Positions 7,094 through 10,429 of a stretch of 10,429 nucleotides of DNA are shown one piece after another. Below the pieces are notes generated by a model that made no database searches, was not told the DNA's origin, and was given only the letters and a program-made list of their open reading frames with translations. A program made the position numbers and the translations under genes. Location: positions 1 to 10,429 of the forward strand of contig JAEWGR010000156.1 in assembly GCA_023388195.1 (NCBI GenBank). The letters are read 5' to 3'. Numbering within the stretch: position 1 is the first letter of the stretch; every line of letters starts with the position of its first letter. This DNA comes from Bacillota bacterium. GTDB taxonomy: Bacteria > Bacillota > Negativicutes > Sporomusales > Sporomusaceae.

Positions 7094-7191
7094 CCTGGCA
7101 GGCAGAAAACCTTATGGCCGGTATGTATAAACGCTTACCGGAATGGGAAGCTAATAAAAATACTGAGCAAGGCTGACAGCGGCAGTAATTA

Positions 7192-7267
7192 AGGCAGGAT
7201 TGTTTCGTACATGGCAATGACTGAGAATTATAGGACATTGCACATGCTATAATGAACAATCCTGCTT
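7192..7267. repeat. Long imperfect inverted repeat spanning the hydrogenase promoter
   Basis: Outer arms GCAGGATTGTT (7194-7204) and AACAATCCTGC (7255-7265) are perfect 11-base complements and extend two more pairs with one G-T. Nested inside, CATGGCAATG (7210-7219) pairs with CATTGCACATG (7236-7246) with one bulged base. The -10 box lies between the inner and outer right arms. It could be paired operators, a structure in read-through RNA, or a remnant of a small mobile element; nothing visible decides between these. Confidence 0.65.
7245..7253 (+). promoter_or_regulatory. Extended -10 promoter of the hydrogenase operon
   Basis: TGCTATAAT is a perfect extended -10 element (TGnTATAAT). The -35 region at 17 bases (GAATTA, 7225-7230) is poor, which extended -10 promoters tolerate, or an activator may be needed. 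The start would be near 7260, giving an AT-rich leader of about 120 bases before the small subunit. Confidence 0.6.
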
Positions 7268-7268
7268 A

Positions 7269-7286
7269 TTAATAAATAATTATTAA
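7269..7286. repeat. AT-rich dyad just downstream of the presumed transcription start
   Basis: TTAATAA (7269-7275) and TTATTAA (7280-7286) flank ATAA. Its place at about +10 to +27 would suit a repressor. The sequence is so AT-rich that chance is a real alternative, and I cannot name a regulator. Nothing else with support was seen in 7287-7366. Confidence 0.3.
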
Positions 7287-7378
7287 CTATTATCTGTAAC
7301 CTGACAGGAAAACTGAACTGAAAAACAGAATAGTTGTGTAAGGATTAATTTACCATATTATTTTAAAGGGGGAGGACT

Positions 7379-8509
7379 ATGGAAAAGCGGGATACCCTTT
7401 GGCAATTGTTTCAGAAAAAAAATGTCAGCCGCCGCGATTTTATCAAAACATGCGTGGCCCTGACCAGTATCATGGGCTTATCCACTGAATTTATACCCCA
7501 GGTTATTGAAGCAGCAGAGAAAAAACCGTTGCTGCCGGTTATTTGGCTTCATGGCCATGAATGTACAGGCTGTGATGAAACCTTTATCCGGTCGCAGACA
7601 CCGCTGGCATCGGATCTGGTATTAAACATGATTGCTCTGGAATATATGGACGTATTAGCAGCTACTGCCGGCGATCAGCTGGAACACCAGCTGGAAGAGA
7701 CTATTAAAAACTATCCGGGCCAGTATGTCCTGATTTTTGAGGGGGCTGTGCCTGTCGCCGAGAACGGGATATACTGTATGGTCGGCGGCAAACCCATTCT
7801 GGAGACGGTTAAACATGTTGCCAAAAATGCGGCAGCGATTATTGAAAATGGTTCCTGTGCGGCCTGGGGTGGTATTCAGGCAGCCAGACCCAACCCTACT
7901 AAATCAGTGTCGGTTAGTGAAGTGGTGAGCGGCAAGCCGATTATCAAAGTACCCGGCTGTCCGCCGATTCCCGAAGTACTGACAGGCACGATCATGCATT
8001 ATGTCTTATTCGGCCAATTGCCGCCTGTTGATAATCAGGGGCGGCCGAAGCAATTTTTTGGCAACCGGATTCATGACACCTGTTATCGGCGTCCGTTTTT
8101 TGACTCCGGTATGTTTGTCGAGAAATTTGACGATATAGCCAGCAAGGCTGGCTGGTGTTTGTATAAGGTGGGCTGCCGGGGGCCGGAAGCCTATAATTCC
8201 TGCGGCAATATGCGCTGGTGGAACGGTATGAGCTACCCTATCCAGTCGGGTGCGCCCTGTGTGGCCTGCGCCGCCAACAATTTCTGGGATAATGACCCGT
8301 TTTATGAGCGGCTGCCCAATATTCCTGTACCCAATACCATTGCCAATGCCGACAAGGTTGGTGCTGTCCTGGCCGGGGTGACTACTGCCGGTGTGGTAGC
8401 ACATGGTGTAGCTTCCTATGTTCAGCATAAGATGCATGCGGCAAAAGCGGAAAAATCCGAAGACATTACGGCAGAACATAAGCCTGAACACGATAAGGAT
8501 AATGAATAG
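7379..8509 (+). CDS. hyaA: Periplasmic membrane-anchored [NiFe] hydrogenase, small (Fe-S) subunit
   Basis: This is the electron-transfer subunit of a group 1-type uptake hydrogenase, 376 residues. A twin-arginine signal SRRDFIK (residues 17-23) and a following hydrophobic stretch predict Tat export of the folded complex. All three clusters have their ligands: proximal [4Fe-4S] C62, C65, C160, C194; distal [4Fe-4S] H232, C235, C260, C266; medial [3Fe-4S] C275, C294, C297 with a proline between in SYPIQ. The proximal motif is CTGC, not the CTCC of O2-tolerant enzymes, so an O2-sensitive enzyme is expected. A hydrophobic helix near residues 323-346 should anchor the C-terminus in the membrane, followed by a charged tail. 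GGGGGAGG lies 3 bases before the ATG. The large subunit follows by 24 bases. The symbol follows the Hya/Hyb/Hup family and is by homology only. Confidence 0.95.
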   Translation: MEKRDTLWQLFQKKNVSRRDFIKTCVALTSIMGLSTEFIPQVIEAAEKKPLLPVIWLHGHECTGCDETFIRSQTPLASDLVLNMIALEYMDVLAATAGDQLEHQLEETIKNYPGQYVLIFEGAVPVAENGIYCMVGGKPILETVKHVAKNAAAIIENGSCAAWGGIQAARPNPTKSVSVSEVVSGKPIIKVPGCPPIPEVLTGTIMHYVLFGQLPPVDNQGRPKQFFGNRIHDTCYRRPFFDSGMFVEKFDDIASKAGWCLYKVGCRGPEAYNSCGNMRWWNGMSYPIQSGAPCVACAANNFWDNDPFYERLPNIPVPNTIANADKVGAVLAGVTTAGVVAHGVASYVQHKMHAAKAEKSEDITAEHKPEHDKDNE

Positions 8510-8533
8510 CGGACAAGGGGAGGAAGGGCTTAG

Positions 8534-10426
8534 ATGAAACGTATAGTTGTTGACCCGATAAACCGGATTGAGGGCCACCTGCGGATTGAAATAAAGGTTG
8601 ATGAAGCTACAGGCAAAGTGGAAGACGCACTGTCAAGCGGCACTGCCTGGCGGGGGATTGAACTGATCGTAAAAAACCGCGATCCGCGGGACGCCTGGAT
8701 GTTTGCTCAGCGTATTTGCGGCGTATGTACTACCGTGCATGCCTTAGGCTGCTTACGGGCGGTTGAAGACGCACTGGGGATTGAAATACCGAAAAATGCT
8801 AATTATATCCGCAATATCATGGCTGCCTCGCAGACGGTGCATGATCATACTGTCCATTTTTATCATCTGCACGCCTTAGACTGGGTAAGCCCGGTTGCGG
8901 CGCTCAAAGCCGACCCGGCCGCGGCTGCGGCCATCCAGAATACGGTTTTGGATAAATACAGCCTGAAGTTTTCGGGTCCTGTTGGTTTTGATACCCATGC
9001 TTATCCTAAAGAATTTCCTAAAGCCACTACCGCCTATTTTAAAGAAATCCAAAACCGGATCAAGAAGGTTGTGGAAAGTGGGCAGTTAGGTATATTTGCC
9101 GGTCATTACTGGGATCATCCGGACTATGATGTCTTACCGCCTGAGGCGCACCTTATGGCTGTCGCTCATTATCTGAATATGCTTGACCGTCAGCGTGAGA
9201 TTGTTATCCCCCATGTTATTTTCGGCGGAAAAAACCCCCATCCGCATTATATTGTCGGCGGCATGCCCTGTTCCATCTCTATGAATGATATGAATGCGCC
9301 GATCAATACCGAGCGTTTGGCTGTGGTGGATTCCTCTGTTAATCTGAGTATCGACCTGATTAATAATTTTTATGTGCCTGATGTGCTGGCTATTGGCGAC
9401 CTGTTTGTTAAGGCCGGTTTTGTCGACGGCGGTGGTTTGGCAGGACAGCGGGTATTGTCATTTGGCGATTTCCCGGATGAGCGCTACACCGGCACTTCCA
9501 ATGGCGACTACTTTAAGAATTTGCTGATTAAATCGAACGGCGTTGTTGAAAATTTTGGCCAGGGGGTAGCTAAGGCTACATTCTATCCGCTGGAAGGCAA
9601 AGATTTAAGCGATCCCAATGTGTTGGCCGAGGGTGTGGAGCATTCCTGGTATAGCTATCCGGAGGCCGGTAAAGACCTGCATCCATGGAGCGGGGTTACC
9701 AGTCCCCAGTATACCGGGCCTAAAGAAGGGACCAAGACGAATTGGAAATATCTTGATGAAGACGGGAAGTATTCCTGGATTAAAACCCCCAAATGGAATG
9801 GGAAGATGGCTGAGGTAGGTCCTTTAGCCAAATATATTGTTATATATACTAAAATTAAACAAGGTATTATTCAGCAGCCGACCTGGGCGGAGCAAATGAT
9901 TGTTGATCAAATTGAGGCTGTATCGAAATTGTTGAATCTGCCGCCGGAAAAATGGATGCCAACTACTGTCGGCCGGACTGCAGTCCGCGGTTTAGATGCC
10001 CAGTTAAATGCCTATATAAGCAAGTATTTCTTCGATAAGCTGATCAACAGCATTAAAGCCGGTGACACAACTGTGGCGAACAGCGCTACCTGGGACCCTG
10101 CCACCTGGCCCAAAGAGGCAAAAGGGGTTGGCCTGCACGAAGCGCCCCGCGGCGGTCTCAGTCACTGGGTCACTATTAAAAACGGTAAGATTGACAATTA
10201 TCAGGCTGTTGTACCTTCTACCTGGAACGCTTGTCCCCGTGACAGCAAAGCCGGCTATGGCGCCTATGAATCAAGCATGATCGATACTAAGGTCAAGATT
10301 GCCGATAAACCGCTTGAAATACTGCGGGTTCTTCATTCCTTCGACCCCTGCCTGGCCTGTGCTACCCACTTGTATGACAGCAATGGCAAGGAGCTTACCG
10401 TAGTCCGCACAGACCCGTATTTGTAA
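8534..10426 (+). CDS. hyaB: [NiFe] hydrogenase large (catalytic) subunit
   Basis: This subunit binds the NiFe(CN)2CO site that splits H2 and is exported with the small subunit through its Tat signal; it has none of its own. The product has 630 residues. The N-terminal motif RICGVC gives nickel ligands C62 and C65, and RIEGH places the conserved glutamate at 13. HEAPRGG (535-541) carries the conserved arginine near the iron. The C-terminal motif DPCLACATH has C606 and C609; C606 is encoded by TGC, so this is not a NiFeSe enzyme. Maturation proteases cut after the His of this motif (H612), which would remove 18 residues ending TDPYL. AAGGGGAGG (8515-8523) lies 10 bases before the ATG. The cytochrome b subunit and the protease gene are expected downstream, outside the window. 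The enzyme class is certain; the subgroup is inferred from the small subunit. Confidence 0.96.
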   Translation: MKRIVVDPINRIEGHLRIEIKVDEATGKVEDALSSGTAWRGIELIVKNRDPRDAWMFAQRICGVCTTVHALGCLRAVEDALGIEIPKNANYIRNIMAASQTVHDHTVHFYHLHALDWVSPVAALKADPAAAAAIQNTVLDKYSLKFSGPVGFDTHAYPKEFPKATTAYFKEIQNRIKKVVESGQLGIFAGHYWDHPDYDVLPPEAHLMAVAHYLNMLDRQREIVIPHVIFGGKNPHPHYIVGGMPCSISMNDMNAPINTERLAVVDSSVNLSIDLINNFYVPDVLAIGDLFVKAGFVDGGGLAGQRVLSFGDFPDERYTGTSNGDYFKNLLIKSNGVVENFGQGVAKATFYPLEGKDLSDPNVLAEGVEHSWYSYPEAGKDLHPWSGVTSPQYTGPKEGTKTNWKYLDEDGKYSWIKTPKWNGKMAEVGPLAKYIVIYTKIKQGIIQQPTWAEQMIVDQIEAVSKLLNLPPEKWMPTTVGRTAVRGLDAQLNAYISKYFFDKLINSIKAGDTTVANSATWDPATWPKEAKGVGLHEAPRGGLSHWVTIKNGKIDNYQAVVPSTWNACPRDSKAGYGAYESSMIDTKVKIADKPLEILRVLHSFDPCLACATHLYDSNGKELTVVRTDPYL

Positions 10427-10429
10427 GAA

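Noticed and set aside
7114..7176. Possible 20-residue peptide (starts MAGMYKRLPEW) after ahbD, considered as a precursor peptide for the SPASM enzymes
   Set aside because: It has no ribosome binding site, lies beyond a strong terminator, and lacks a leader-core pattern or cysteines. The heme assignment explains both radical SAM proteins better.
7334..7361. Possible promoter TTGTGT / TATTAT directly before the hydrogenase small subunit
   Set aside because: The -35 matches only 3 of 6, and the start would fall at or inside the ribosome binding site.
9974..9985. GGACTGCAGTCC inside the large subunit, identical to the top of the trxA terminator stem
   Set aside because: A 12-base palindrome shared once within coding sequence, with no flanking similarity, is most simply chance.

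Overview
The window looks like chromosome of a Bacillota bacterium, most likely an anaerobic, outer-membrane-bearing Negativicute of the Sporomusa/Pelosinus kind (inference). It has strong AGGAGG-type ribosome binding sites, a consensus sigma-A promoter and a T-box leader, all typical of Bacillota. It also has the siroheme-dependent (Ahb/NirJ) heme enzymes and a Tat-exported, membrane-anchored [NiFe] hydrogenase, a combination typical of anaerobes that oxidise H2. No phage, insertion sequence, CRISPR, tRNA or rRNA was seen.

Layout. 2-946 (+) is the 3' part of a class V aminotransferase of the cysteine desulfurase type; its start lies outside the window. A hairpin at 949-993 separates it from a convergent small gene of unknown function (1017-1421, minus). 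A sigma-A promoter (1494-1522) then starts a leucine-type T-box leader (about 1529-1760) in front of leuS (1791-4274). trxA (4302-4625) follows 27 bases later with no terminator between, then a strong terminator. A 263-base spacer with palindromes and a probable promoter leads to two radical SAM genes of heme synthesis, ahbC/nirJ1 (4889-6061) and ahbD/nirJ2 (6066-7058), which end in a terminator. A 285-base AT-rich spacer holds an extended -10 promoter inside a long imperfect inverted repeat. It precedes the [NiFe] hydrogenase small subunit (7379-8509) and large subunit (8534-10426). The window ends 3 bases after the large subunit stop.

How the genes fit. leuS and trxA form one unit that should respond to uncharged tRNA-Leu. 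ahbC and ahbD catalyse the last two steps from didecarboxysiroheme to heme b. The hydrogenase has a C-terminal membrane helix on its small subunit and is expected to pass electrons to a heme b cytochrome, probably encoded just beyond the window, which could explain the adjacency (inference). The hydrogenase has a full standard set of cluster ligands, lacks the extra proximal cysteines of O2-tolerant enzymes, and uses cysteine rather than selenocysteine at the nickel.

I see no clear new biological system. The points most worth a second look are regulatory: the inverted repeat around the hydrogenase promoter, the palindromes at the ahbC promoter, and the likely T-box control of thioredoxin.
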